From positions 62,001 through 126,000 of the forward strand of contig NZ_FZTC01000020.1 in the NCBI RefSeq assembly GCF_900200035.1: 64,000 bases of DNA. The letters run 5' to 3'. The translations under genes were made by a program, and so were the position numbers. Of this stretch, positions 1-8,631 are shown one piece after another (positions within the stretch are counted from its first letter, which is position 1; every line of letters begins with the position of its first letter). Under the pieces are notes generated by a model. The model had not been told where the DNA came from. It saw only the letters and a list, made by a program, of their open reading frames with translations, and searched no databases. The DNA is from Klebsiella grimontii (GTDB lineage Bacteria > Pseudomonadota > Gammaproteobacteria > Enterobacterales > Enterobacteriaceae).

Positions 1-1766
1 TTGGTACCAATAACGTCGACTGCTGCGCTCGCGTCTGACACGGCCCTTCGGTTGCAGGTCTGCACCAGTCGGTCGGCAACGGCGCGATGAGTAATGCCAT
101 CACCGAGATCGATAATACCGATCTGGTGTTTATTTTCGGCTATAACCCGGCGGATTCGCACCCTATCGTGGCGAATCATATCCTCAACGCCAAACGCAAC
201 GGGGCGAAAATTATCGTCTGCGATCCGCGTAAAATCGAAACCGCGCGCATTGCCGATCTGCACCTTGCCCTGAAAAACGGCTCCAATATTGCGCTGCTCA
301 ACGCCATCGGTCACGTCATTATCGAAGAGGATCTGTACGATAAATCCTTCGTCGCCGGGCGTTCCGAAGGCTTCGACGCGTATCGCAACATCGTCGAAAG
401 CTATACGCCGGAATCGGTGGAAGCCATCACCGGCATCAGCGCCAGGCAGATTCGCGAATGCGCGCGGCTGTACGCCACCGCCGGAAACGCCATGATTCTA
501 TGGGGAATGGGGGTGACCCAGTTCTGGCAGGGCGTCGAAACGGTGCGCTCCCTGACTAGCCTGGCGATCCTCACCGGCAACCTGGGGAAACCGCACGTCG
601 GCGTTAACCCGGTACGCGGCCAGAACAACGTCCAGGGGGCCTGCGACATGGGCGCGCTGCCCGACACCTTTCCGGGCTATCAGTATGTGAAATTCCCGGA
701 AAACCGGGAGAAGTTCGCCAACGCCTGGGGCGTCGAGAGCCTGCCGGAGAACCCCGGCTACCGCATCAGCGAGCTGCCGCACCGCGTGGCGCGCGGTGAA
801 GTGCGGGCGGCGTATATCATGGGGGAAGATCCGCTGCAGACCGACGCCGAGCTTTCCGCCGTACGTCAGGCCTTCGAGGATTTGGAGCTGGTTATCGTCC
901 AGGATATTTTCATGACCAAAACCGCCGCGGCGGCCGATGTGATTCTGCCCTCGACATCGTGGGGCGAGCATGAGGGCGTCTATACCGCTGCGGACCGCGG
1001 CTTCCAGCGTTTTTTCAAGGCGGTAGAGCCGAAGTGGGATCTGAAGACCGACTGGCAGATCATCGGCGAGATCGCCACCCGCATGGGTTATCCGATGAAG
1101 TACGACAACACGCAGCAGATCTGGGATGAGCTCCGCCAGCTGTGTCCCAACTTTTTCGGCGCGACCTACGAGAAGATGGGAGAGCTGGGCTACGTGCAGT
1201 GGCCGTGCCGCGACGAGTCGGAGGCGGACCAGGGCACTTCGTATCTGTTTGCGGAGCGCTTCTCAACGCCGAACGGGCTGGCGCAGTTCTTCACCTGTGA
1301 ATGGCAGGCGCCGATCGATAAGCTGAGCGACGAGTATCCGCTGGTGCTCTCCACGGTGCGCGAAGTGGGCCACTACTCCTGCCGCTCGATGACCGGCAAC
1401 TGCGCGGCGCTGGCCAAACTGGCGGACGAACCGGGATACATCCAGATCAACACCGCCGACGCCAAACGGCTCGGCATTGAGGACGAAGAACTGGTGTGGG
1501 TTAACTCGCGCAAAGGCAAGGTGATTTCCCGGGCGAAGGTCAGCGACAGGCCGAATAAAGGGGCGGTCTATATGACCTACCAGTGGTGGATCGGCGCCTG
1601 CAACGAGCTGGTCACCGAGAATCTCAGCCCGATAACTAAAACCCCGGAGTATAAGTACTGCGCGGTTAACGTTGAGCGCATTGCCGATCGGCAAGCCGCC
1701 GAACGGTACGTTATTGATCAATACAACCAGCTGAAAACCCGTCTGCGCGACAGCGCCGCAGGGTAA
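1..1766 (+). CDS. fdhF: Formate dehydrogenase H, selenocysteine-containing (5' end outside window)
   Basis: Catalytic subunit of the formate-hydrogenlyase complex; it oxidises formate to CO2 at a bis-MGD molybdenum centre. The reading frame is open from base 3 and reads GTNNVDCCARV, then an in-frame TGA at 36-38, then HGPSVAGLHQSVGNGAMSNA. This is the selenocysteine environment of FdhF (Sec140 in E. coli). Counting that TGA as residue 140, the stop at 1764-1766 gives 715 residues, the E. coli length. A naive start at ATG 87 would lose the active site. The C-terminal molybdopterin-dinucleotide-binding part (RSMTGNCAAL, TYQWWIGACNELVTENLSP) is intact. It converges on the mocA operon, an unusual molybdoenzyme neighbourhood, since in E. 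coli K-12 fdhF stands alone. The first 128 or so codons lie outside the window. Confidence 0.97.
36..76 (+). promoter_or_regulatory. SECIS element and Sec UGA codon of fdhF
   Basis: The TGA at 36-38 is followed within the coding frame by a GC-rich hairpin whose apical part is TGC-AGGTCT-GCA (about 52-63). That is the loop recognised by SelB in E. coli fdhF mRNA. The sequence appears to differ from the E. coli element only at third codon positions (CCT for CCA, CAG for CAA), as far as I recall it. It directs UGA to be read as selenocysteine. Confidence 0.93.
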
Positions 1767-1801
1767 AAAATATCGCCCCGCGGTGCGCACCCCGGGGCGA
1801 T
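1766..1801 (-). terminator. Terminator for the mocA operon, possibly shared with fdhF
   Basis: A 9-bp perfect stem, ATCGCCCCG (1772-1780) with CGGGGCGAT (1793-1801), is flanked on its left by an A-run. On the minus strand it therefore ends in a T-run and is a good intrinsic terminator. On the plus strand no U-tract follows, so action on fdhF is less certain. Confidence 0.75.
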
Positions 1802-1830
1802 AGTGTCTCTTCTCATTCCCTTCGCCAACG

Positions 1831-2436
1831 CTAACCGACAGCGGCCTGATCCTTACGGCAGCGACGGGCGACCTCAAGATACTGCTGCGGAGTATCAACG
1901 TCCCAGTGAATCCCCTGACTCGCCACGGGAATAACGCGCACCGCCATCTGACCGATAACGTCTCGTAGGGTGGCCCCTTGCGGGGCGCGATGAATCAGCG
2001 AGATTGCCCGCTGCGGCAGAAGAACCGGGTGGCCTTTACCGCGCTCGTAGGCGGGAATAAGACAGCTCTCGGCGTCGGGGTTGTCCCACAGCCGGCGGTA
2101 GACGCCCGGCGTCACCTCCGGCATATCACCCAGCGCCAGAAAGAACCGGGAGTCGCGAATATGGCTGACCCCGCACTGCACAGAAGAGAACATGCCGTCC
2201 TGATATTGCGGGTTAAAGACTACCTCAACGCCCGGATGATCCTGATAGCACGCGGCCAATTCATCACCGCGAAACCCCGTCACCAGCACCACCCGATCGC
2301 AGAACGCCAGGGCGCTGGCCAGGGCGCTATCCAGAATCGTTCCTTTGCCCCACGGCAGCATCATTTTCCACTTGCCCATCCGGCTTGAGAGCCCGGCGGC
2401 CAGCATAATGCACTGCTTATCGACTTTTTTGCTCAT
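1831..2436 (-). CDS. mocA: Molybdenum cofactor cytidylyltransferase
   Basis: Transfers CMP from CTP to molybdopterin, giving the MCD form of the cofactor used by xanthine-dehydrogenase-type enzymes. The N-terminal nucleotidyltransferase motif LAAGLSSRMGKWK (about residues 12-24), a GDMP metal-binding motif near 105, and the WDVDTPQQYLE tail match MocA/YgfJ. Two ATGs lie 6 bp apart at the 5' end; the inner one (2434-2436) is preferred because GGAGG sits 6 bases upstream, giving 201 residues. It is the last gene of a minus-strand operon with the Mo-hydroxylase subunits, so cofactor maturation is encoded beside its client. Confidence 0.92.
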   Translation of the reverse strand: MSKKVDKQCIMLAAGLSSRMGKWKMMLPWGKGTILDSALASALAFCDRVVLVTGFRGDELAACYQDHPGVEVVFNPQYQDGMFSSVQCGVSHIRDSRFFLALGDMPEVTPGVYRRLWDNPDAESCLIPAYERGKGHPVLLPQRAISLIHRAPQGATLRDVIGQMAVRVIPVASQGIHWDVDTPQQYLEVARRCRKDQAAVG

Positions 2437-2499
2437 TGTCATCCTCCTCCTGCAGCCGCAAGCGCCGCCGTCGACTGGCGACGGCGGCGCTTGCGGCGA

Positions 2500-2958
2500 T
2501 CAGGATTTCAGCACCGCTTTAATCGAGGTGATGATCGGCTGATATCCCGTACAGCGGCAGATATTGCCCTCCAGCGCCTCTTTCAGCTCATCGTCGCTGG
2601 GGTTCGGGTTGGTATCCAGCAGCGCCTTGGCGCTCATCAACACGCCGGGCGTGCAGAAGCCGCACTGAACGCCGCCGTGACGAATAAAGGCGTTCTGCAG
2701 TTTTTTACCGACCGGATCGTGGTGCAGCGCTTCGACGGTGGTGACCTCCGCCCCGTTGCACTGGGCGGCCAGCAGCAGGCAGGAGCAGACAGATTTGCCG
2801 TCCATAATCACGGTGCAGGCGCCGCACTCCCCCACCGAGCAGCCCTCTTTGGTGCCGGTTAGCTTCAGCTCCTCACGGAGAAAATCGATCAGGCGGACAT
2901 TGTCTTTCACATCGCGGGCAATGCGGATGCCATTCACTTTTAGCTCAATATGGTTCAT
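2500..2958 (-). CDS. 2Fe-2S subunit of a molybdenum hydroxylase (XdhC/CoxS type)
   Basis: A 152-residue electron-transfer subunit of the xanthine dehydrogenase family. The N-terminal plant-ferredoxin-like cluster uses Cys40, Cys45, Cys48 and Cys60 (CSVGECGAC motif). The C-terminal helical domain holds the second cluster with Cys99, Cys102, Cys134 and Cys136 (CGFCTPG and CRCTGYQ motifs). All eight ligands are present. The start at 2958 has AAGGAG 8 bases upstream; an ATG two codons earlier is too close to that site. It begins a few bases after the stop of the fused Mo/FAD subunit and precedes mocA, so the three genes form one operon. The substrate is not evident. Confidence 0.93.
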   Translation of the reverse strand: MNHIELKVNGIRIARDVKDNVRLIDFLREELKLTGTKEGCSVGECGACTVIMDGKSVCSCLLLAAQCNGAEVTTVEALHHDPVGKKLQNAFIRHGGVQCGFCTPGVLMSAKALLDTNPNPSDDELKEALEGNICRCTGYQPIITSIKAVLKS

Positions 2959-2970
2959 GTTCATGGCTCC

Positions 2971-5900
2971 TTATTTTTTCTGCTCTGTCATGACTTCCTG
3001 CAGCATCTGCCGGAACATATCGATAAATACCGGGACCTTATAAGGCGCTGACCAGCGTCCCCCGATGGCTTTCTCTACCCTGGCGTGAAGCACGCCGGCC
3101 GCGTAGTCAATGGTGGCGGCGTCCAGCGTCCGGCCGATGAGCGCCTGCTCAACCTCAAGCAGCCGCTGCGGTTTGGCCAGCAGCGCGCCATCCACCAGAC
3201 GGCACAGGCGAACCACGCCCTTATCGACCATGAACTGCCCGGTCAAGCTCTGGCGCGTAATGTTCAACGCATTGCGCCGGCCAAGCTGCAGATAGCGATT
3301 GATCAGCGGCTGCTGGGTCGGCGCCGGCAGGATAAAGCGGATAACCAGCTCATCGGGCTCAAGAAGGGTGCGATAGCCGCCGATGACAAATTCGCTGACC
3401 GGCATCCGGCGCGTCCCACGCGCGCTGCGCAGCTCCACCTCCGCCTCGTAAATAATCAGCGGCGGCATAGAATCCGCGCAAGGAGCGGCGTTGACGATGT
3501 TGCCGCCGATAGTCGCCCGATTGCGCAGCTGCAGGGAGCCGACGGTTTTACAGGCGGTAACCAGCAGCGGATAGCGCTGCTGAATCAACGGATGCTTAAC
3601 CAGATCGGTAAAGCAGACGCCGGAGCCAATCGAGACGCCGCCCTCCACATCAAAGATCTCCTTCAGCTCCGCCAGCCCGGCGATATTGACAAGCGGCACC
3701 TCGCCGGACAGCATCCGGGCCTGCACCAGCACATCGGTACCGCCGGCGATGGGCATCGCCCCCTTCCCGGCCATCAGCGTCAGGGCCTGCTTCAGGGTTT
3801 GCGGGACGCTCAGCGACAGGGTATTGAGGCGATGAACCTGTTTCTTATCGCCGGACTCCAGCATCTGCTCGCTCTGGCGCTCCGGCTTTTTGAGGTTGTA
3901 ACCCAGGCGAACCTGCTCGAGGGTCAGCGGCAGGGTCCGGTTAGGCCGCCCGATGGCGAAGCTCACCGCATTGTTGAGGGCCGCAGCGCCGAGCTCCAGT
4001 ACCGGTTCGCCGATAACTTTCGCCCCCATCGGCCCCGCTTTATCGTAGTTTTCCACCGCAATGATATCGATGTGCGGCATATCCTTGATGGTCGGCAGCA
4101 GATAGGTATCAAAGTTTTCCGATTTCACCACCCCGTGCTCGGTGTTGAAATCCTCCAGCATGCCGTAACCGATCATCCCCTGCAGCACGCCGCCGTAAAC
4201 CTGGCCGCTAAAACCAACCGGGTTAATGACTTTACCGACATCGTGGGTGGCGACGACGTTATTGACGGTGATTTTGCCGGTGCGCATATCCACCGCCACG
4301 TCGGCCAGCTGGCAGCCGTACACCCAGGTGAAATAGGGGCTGCCGCAGCCCTTCTCTTCATCCCAGTGAATATTCGGCGCCACGTGCCAGCCGTAGGCGG
4401 AGAGGTTGGCCCCGGTCGCCCGGGTCATATCGCACACCTGCTGGAAGCTGAGGCTCAGCTCCGGGCGGCGGCGGTTAAACACCTTGCCGTTTTGCCAGGC
4501 GATATCGTCGATGCTCTGCGCTTTCAGCGTTTCCCTGACGGCCTCCGCCATGCGTTGTTTAATTTTGTTCGCCGCGCTCAGAATCGCCTGTCCGCCCATC
4601 AGGGTACCGCGCGAAGCGACCGTTGAGCCGCCGTCGGCGATCATCGCCGTGGCCGGTTCGCTGAACATCACCCGCTCGAGCCCAATCCCAAAGGCTTCCG
4701 CCGCCAGCAGCGACATGGTGGTCTGCAGCCCCTGTCCGTTCTCCGATACCGAGGTGGAGATGTTGACGCTGGCGTCGGCATTCACCTGAATCAGCGCCGA
4801 GGACGCATCCAGACCCTCGGCCCCCAGAGAGCAGCCGCGATGGCTCAGCGCGAAGCCAATCCCGTAGCGGATCGGTCCGCCTTCCGCGTTAAGCTTTTTG
4901 TAGTGCTCGCGTTTGGCCTCGTATTCCGCCTTGAGCAGCGTTTTCTCCAGCACCTCCTGCGCGGAGACGGTATGCTCGCTGAAGACCTGCCCGGCCATGC
5001 TGGTGTCGCCCTGCTTAAGTATGTTGCGCAGACGGAATTCGACGGGCGACAGGCCCAGTTCGCCCGCCACGTCATCCATCAGCGATTCGTTGGCGAAAAT
5101 GACCTGCGGCGCGCCGTAGCCGCGGTAGGCCGAGGTGTAGTTGTTGTTGGTGTAAACGCCCACCAGATCGACGCGCACGTTAGGAATATTGTAGGGGCCC
5201 GCCGCCTGCACGGAACTGCGCCAGGTGACAAACACCGTCTGGCCGCAGTAGCTGCCGCCATCGGCGATAATGTCGATTTTAATCGCCTGAATACGCGCAT
5301 CGTCGTCCACGCCAATGCGGTATTTCATCTTATAGGGGTGGCGCTTGTAGCTTTCGCGCATCGACTGTTCGCGGTTATAGGAGATCTTTACCGGCCGCCC
5401 GGTCAGGTGCACCAGCAGCGCCGCCCGGCAGGAGACGTTATCAATAATGTCATCCTTGCCGCCGAAAGAGCCGCCCAGCACGGAGCGCTTAATGTTCACC
5501 TTCGCCTGGGGCAGGTCAAGATATTTGGCAATCACCGCCCGGGTGCGGTGAGCGTTTTGAATCGACCCCTCGATGGTCATGATCTGTTCATTATTATCCA
5601 GATAGGCGGTAATCGATTCCGGCTCAATATAGCCGTGCTCCTGGAAACCCACCTCATACTCGCGTTCGAAAATATGGCTGGAGGCGGCGAATCCGGCGTC
5701 GATATCGCCCTTCGCCGTATGGTGGCGGTTAATGATGTTGCTATCGAGTTCGCTGTGAATAAGGCGCGCCCCGGGCTTCATCGCCTCTTCCGGGGAGGTA
5801 ATTGGCTCCCACGGGGTGTAGGTGATTTTGATTTTATCGACCGCGATGCAGGCTGCCTCGTAGGTTTCCGCCGCCACCACGGCAACCACGTCGCCGCGAT

Positions 5901-6183
5901 AGGCGATCTCCTTGTCGATAATCGGCGGATGATCGGGAACGATCGCCCCCAGCTTGCGCTGGCCGGGAATATCGTTCCAGGTGGCAATACGCACGACGCC
6001 GGGCACTTTTTCCGCCTCCGACAGGTCGAGCGCGTCGATGCGCCCGGCAGGTATATCCACGTAGCGACAGACGCCATACAGCATATTGTTCATAATAATG
6101 TCATCGCCGTAGACCGCTTTACCCGTCACCTTGGCGAGCCCATCGACGCGGGGCACCTCACTGCCAACCAGCAATGTATCCAT
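2971..6183 (-). CDS. Molybdenum hydroxylase, fused Mo-binding and FAD-binding subunits
   Basis: A 1070-residue fusion. Residues 1 to about 760 are the Mo-pterin subunit (XdhA-like): GGSFGGKDD (237-245), AYRGYGAPQ with the substrate-side Arg354, and KVIGEPVLELGAA with the putative base Glu726. After a polar linker (about 762-785), residues 790-1070 are an XdhB/CoxM-type FAD domain with AGGTDV (813-818) and TIGGNIVNAAPCADS (891-905). In E. coli XdhA/B/C and most bacterial relatives these domains are separate chains, or ordered Fe-S, FAD, Mo in one chain; here FAD follows Mo. The start at 6183 has GGAG about 10 bases upstream; a more distal ATG would add 15 residues without support. It probably hydroxylates a purine or other N-heterocycle, but the substrate cannot be read from sequence. 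Confidence 0.92.
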   Translation of the reverse strand: MDTLLVGSEVPRVDGLAKVTGKAVYGDDIIMNNMLYGVCRYVDIPAGRIDALDLSEAEKVPGVVRIATWNDIPGQRKLGAIVPDHPPIIDKEIAYRGDVVAVVAAETYEAACIAVDKIKITYTPWEPITSPEEAMKPGARLIHSELDSNIINRHHTAKGDIDAGFAASSHIFEREYEVGFQEHGYIEPESITAYLDNNEQIMTIEGSIQNAHRTRAVIAKYLDLPQAKVNIKRSVLGGSFGGKDDIIDNVSCRAALLVHLTGRPVKISYNREQSMRESYKRHPYKMKYRIGVDDDARIQAIKIDIIADGGSYCGQTVFVTWRSSVQAAGPYNIPNVRVDLVGVYTNNNYTSAYRGYGAPQVIFANESLMDDVAGELGLSPVEFRLRNILKQGDTSMAGQVFSEHTVSAQEVLEKTLLKAEYEAKREHYKKLNAEGGPIRYGIGFALSHRGCSLGAEGLDASSALIQVNADASVNISTSVSENGQGLQTTMSLLAAEAFGIGLERVMFSEPATAMIADGGSTVASRGTLMGGQAILSAANKIKQRMAEAVRETLKAQSIDDIAWQNGKVFNRRRPELSLSFQQVCDMTRATGANLSAYGWHVAPNIHWDEEKGCGSPYFTWVYGCQLADVAVDMRTGKITVNNVVATHDVGKVINPVGFSGQVYGGVLQGMIGYGMLEDFNTEHGVVKSENFDTYLLPTIKDMPHIDIIAVENYDKAGPMGAKVIGEPVLELGAAALNNAVSFAIGRPNRTLPLTLEQVRLGYNLKKPERQSEQMLESGDKKQVHRLNTLSLSVPQTLKQALTLMAGKGAMPIAGGTDVLVQARMLSGEVPLVNIAGLAELKEIFDVEGGVSIGSGVCFTDLVKHPLIQQRYPLLVTACKTVGSLQLRNRATIGGNIVNAAPCADSMPPLIIYEAEVELRSARGTRRMPVSEFVIGGYRTLLEPDELVIRFILPAPTQQPLINRYLQLGRRNALNITRQSLTGQFMVDKGVVRLCRLVDGALLAKPQRLLEVEQALIGRTLDAATIDYAAGVLHARVEKAIGGRWSAPYKVPVFIDMFRQMLQEVMTEQKK

Positions 6184-6580
6184 ATTTTTCAGTCTCCACT
6201 CACAAAGAAAGATAACGGAATAAAGCAATGGCTATGCCACCTATAAATAAAGGGTTATTTCAGGCTGAGTTATGTGAGGCGCCTCTAAAAATAGCGGCAG
6301 GTTAAACCAGAAAAAGCGGATGATATCGTCGGGAGGATTATCAAAAAGAGAGCGTGCGTATCACAATGATAATTGGCGCTTCTCAATGGTATTTCTCAGA
6401 GAGGGCCCGCCGCCAGGTATTGACCATAAGTATCATTACCCTCCATCAACCGGCGTCAAAAAGCGCGCTGACGGCGCGATCCGTTCAACTTTTCCCTTAC
6501 CGCTGCGCCCTTAAAATTTCGAATAAAAAATAAAATAAACTCAATAATGAAATTTAAATTCCATAACCAGGTGTGTTAAC

Positions 6581-6602
6581 AAATGTGATATATATCATAA
6601 TT
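6581..6602. promoter_or_regulatory. Likely CRP-binding site
   Basis: AAATGTGATATATATCATAA fits TGTGA-N6-TCACA with a single mismatch in the right half (TCATA) and AT flanks. It lies between two divergent catabolic operons and could serve either. Confidence 0.6.
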
Positions 6603-6752
6603 TTAACAATTCACTTCCCTGATGTCGCCGTGAAAGGGGGTAATCAATCATAAAAATTACTTTATATATCAGTTAATTATAAAAACAACCTTTATAGACA
6701 CATAGATGTTACAGATAAGCCACAACGACAAAGCGAAATAAAACTTTCAAAA

Positions 6753-6795
6753 TGTGATCTGTTTGCACTTTTGTTTCAGTTACAGCGGTAATAAT
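6753..6795 (+). promoter_or_regulatory. Possible class II CRP-dependent promoter
   Basis: A good left half-site TGTGA (6753-6757), with a poor right half, is centred about 41.5 bases upstream of the start expected from the -10-like TAATAAT (6789-6795). This would drive the small ORF at 6863 and the transporter genes. It rests on spacing and one half-site only. Confidence 0.35.
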
Positions 6796-6862
6796 ACCCT
6801 CTCACTAAACGCACCCTGACCACCTTGATGGTGCAGCAGAAATCCAAACCCCGGAGGATGCA

Positions 6863-7030
6863 ATGAAGGAAGTGAGATCAGGAGTTATCAGAACCGTTTA
6901 TGTTGGCCCTTGCCATACCATCCGTTCATACCACAACGCTGCCCGGGACATGTTGAACCTCACCCATCCCGGAGGACAAAACCCCGCGTATACCGATGAT
7001 TCATCATTCATCAAAAAGAAACCTCTTTGA
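6863..7030 (+). CDS. Small ORF of 55 codons upstream of the sugar porter
   Basis: ATG at 6863 is preceded by a strong GGAGG five bases away, and the frame runs 55 codons to TGA at 7028. The product is basic at both ends (MKEVRSGVIRTVYVG at the start, FIKKKPL at the end), with one Cys and three His and no membrane segment. I do not recognise it. It lies about 160 bp before the transporter start, downstream of a candidate promoter, so it may be a leader peptide or a free-standing small protein. A chance ORF remains possible. Confidence 0.4.
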   Translation: MKEVRSGVIRTVYVGPCHTIRSYHNAARDMLNLTHPGGQNPAYTDDSSFIKKKPL

Positions 7031-7191
7031 CCGGTTTTATTTAGCGCGCTGCAATCGCGCTGGATAGGAGCACTCAGGGCAAAAAACCATTTTATGTCAG
7101 CCAGGCTTCATAAAGCGAAAAGACAGAGCGTGGTTGGGATGGGATGACACATTTTTATCTCGTGCCGTTAATCAAAACAAAAGGTATAAAA

Positions 7192-8631
7192 ATGTCTCTT
7201 ATTATGAATCTGAACCTACAGCAGAGAAAGCGACTACACCAAATAACCTTAGTAGCGACATTCGGTGGCCTGTTATTCGGTTATGACACCGGCGTTATTA
7301 ATGGCGCATTTTCCTCACTGAAACAATATATGGCCTTGACCCCGACCACAGAAGGTCTGGTCATGAGCGTGTTGCTGATCGGCGCCGCGCTAGGTAGCGT
7401 TTTCGGCGGAAAATTCGCGGATTTCTTTGGCAGAAGAAAGTACCTGCTCTTTTTATCCTTCATCTTTTTCATCGGCGCCTTAATGTCCGCGCTGGCGCCG
7501 GACATTACCGTACTGCTTATTTCACGTTTCATCCTCGGCTATGCCGTCGGCGGAGCCTCGGTCACCGCGCCCACCTTTATTTCTGAAGTGGCGCCCACCG
7601 AAATGCGCGGTAAGCTGACCGGCTTAAACGAAGTCGCCATTGTTATCGGGCAGCTCGCCGCCTTTGCTATCAACGCCATTATTGGCATTCTCTGGGGCCA
7701 TCTACCGGACGTCTGGCGCTATATGCTGATGGTGCAGACGATCCCCGCCATCTGCCTGTTTATCGGTATGCTGCGGTCGCCGGAAAGCCCGCGCTGGCTA
7801 ATCAGTAAAAACCGTCATGAAGAAGCGCTGGAAATATTAAAACAAATCCGCCCGCTTGAACGTGCAACCAAAGAGTTCAACGATATCACCACCTTGATTA
7901 AGGCCGAGGCGGACAAAAAGCTGCATTCCCAGAACGCCTTTATCACCATTCTTCAGACGCCGTGGATTTTCAAACTCCTGCTGGTCGGCGTGATTTGGGC
8001 GGCGCTGCAGCAAACCACCGGGGTCAACGTCATCATGTACTATGGTACTGAGATCCTCAGCAGCGCCGGCTTCTCAGAAAGAACCTCCCTCATCTGCAAC
8101 GTACTCAATGGCGTGTTCTCCGTCGGCGGCATGCTCTTTGGCGTGCTATTCCTCGTTGACCGTTTTAAACGTAAAACCATCATTATTTATGGTTTCGCGC
8201 TGATGGCCACCCTGCACCTTATCATTGCCGGCGTAGACTACACGCTGGTCGGTGACATCAAAGCAACGGCAATCTGGCTGCTCGGCGCGATGTTCGTTGG
8301 CGTTATGCAGGGAACCATGGGCTTTATCACCTGGGTGGTGCTGGCGGAGCTTTTCCCGCTGAAGTTTCGCGGACTGTCGATGGGCATATCGGTATTTTTC
8401 ATGTGGGTGATGAACGCCATCGTCAGCTATCTGTTCCCATTATTGCAGGCCAAGCTCGGTTTAGGTCCGGTATTCCTGATTTTTGCCGCGATCAACTACC
8501 TGGCGATTGTCTTTGTGATAACGGCGCTGCCAGAAACATCGAATAAATCGCTGGAGCAGCTGGAAGAGGAGCTGTCGGCAAATAAATCTACTGCAGGATT
8601 CAATACGGCCACCAAGGAAAGCGGATTATGA
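7192..8631 (+). CDS. Sugar-porter family MFS transporter
   Basis: A 479-residue, 12-helix proton-coupled importer of the sugar porter family. Family signatures are all present: GGLLFGYDTGVINGA in helix 1, GGKFADFFGRRK in the first cytoplasmic loop, PESPRWL before the central loop, QQTTGVNVIMYY in helix 7, and PETSNKSLE at the C-terminus, equivalent to PETKG. It resembles inositol/pentose transporters such as IolT and AraE, but the substrate is not determinable. The start at 7192 has AAAGG seven bases upstream; an ATG at 7144 would add 16 residues without a clear site. Its stop overlaps the ATG of the following EIIA-like gene (ATGA), implying coupled translation. Confidence 0.93.
   Translation: MSLIMNLNLQQRKRLHQITLVATFGGLLFGYDTGVINGAFSSLKQYMALTPTTEGLVMSVLLIGAALGSVFGGKFADFFGRRKYLLFLSFIFFIGALMSALAPDITVLLISRFILGYAVGGASVTAPTFISEVAPTEMRGKLTGLNEVAIVIGQLAAFAINAIIGILWGHLPDVWRYMLMVQTIPAICLFIGMLRSPESPRWLISKNRHEEALEILKQIRPLERATKEFNDITTLIKAEADKKLHSQNAFITILQTPWIFKLLLVGVIWAALQQTTGVNVIMYYGTEILSSAGFSERTSLICNVLNGVFSVGGMLFGVLFLVDRFKRKTIIIYGFALMATLHLIIAGVDYTLVGDIKATAIWLLGAMFVGVMQGTMGFITWVVLAELFPLKFRGLSMGISVFFMWVMNAIVSYLFPLLQAKLGLGPVFLIFAAINYLAIVFVITALPETSNKSLEQLEEELSANKSTAGFNTATKESGL

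Larger units (their letters stand above)
6184..6862. other. Long AT-rich divergent regulatory region
   Basis: About 680 bp without a convincing protein gene separates the Mo-hydroxylase operon (left) from the sugar-porter operon (right). It is markedly more AT-rich from about 6530 to 6780 than its surroundings and contains the CRP-like site and promoter listed separately. Two short open stretches in it have no ribosome-binding site. Confidence 0.6.

Noticed and set aside
87-1766. ATG 87 as the start of a 559-residue formate dehydrogenase
   Set aside because: Reading continues upstream through the selenocysteine TGA in the same frame with perfect FdhF similarity; ATG 87 encodes an internal methionine.
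3085-4626. Plus-strand ORF of 513 codons
   Set aside because: Antisense to the Mo/FAD gene; composition is Arg/His/Gln/Gly/Ala-rich without domains. Third-position GC bias of the real gene explains the open frame.
4840-6246. Plus-strand ORF of 468 codons
   Set aside because: Antisense shadow of the same Mo-hydroxylase gene; no recognisable motif or ribosome-binding site.
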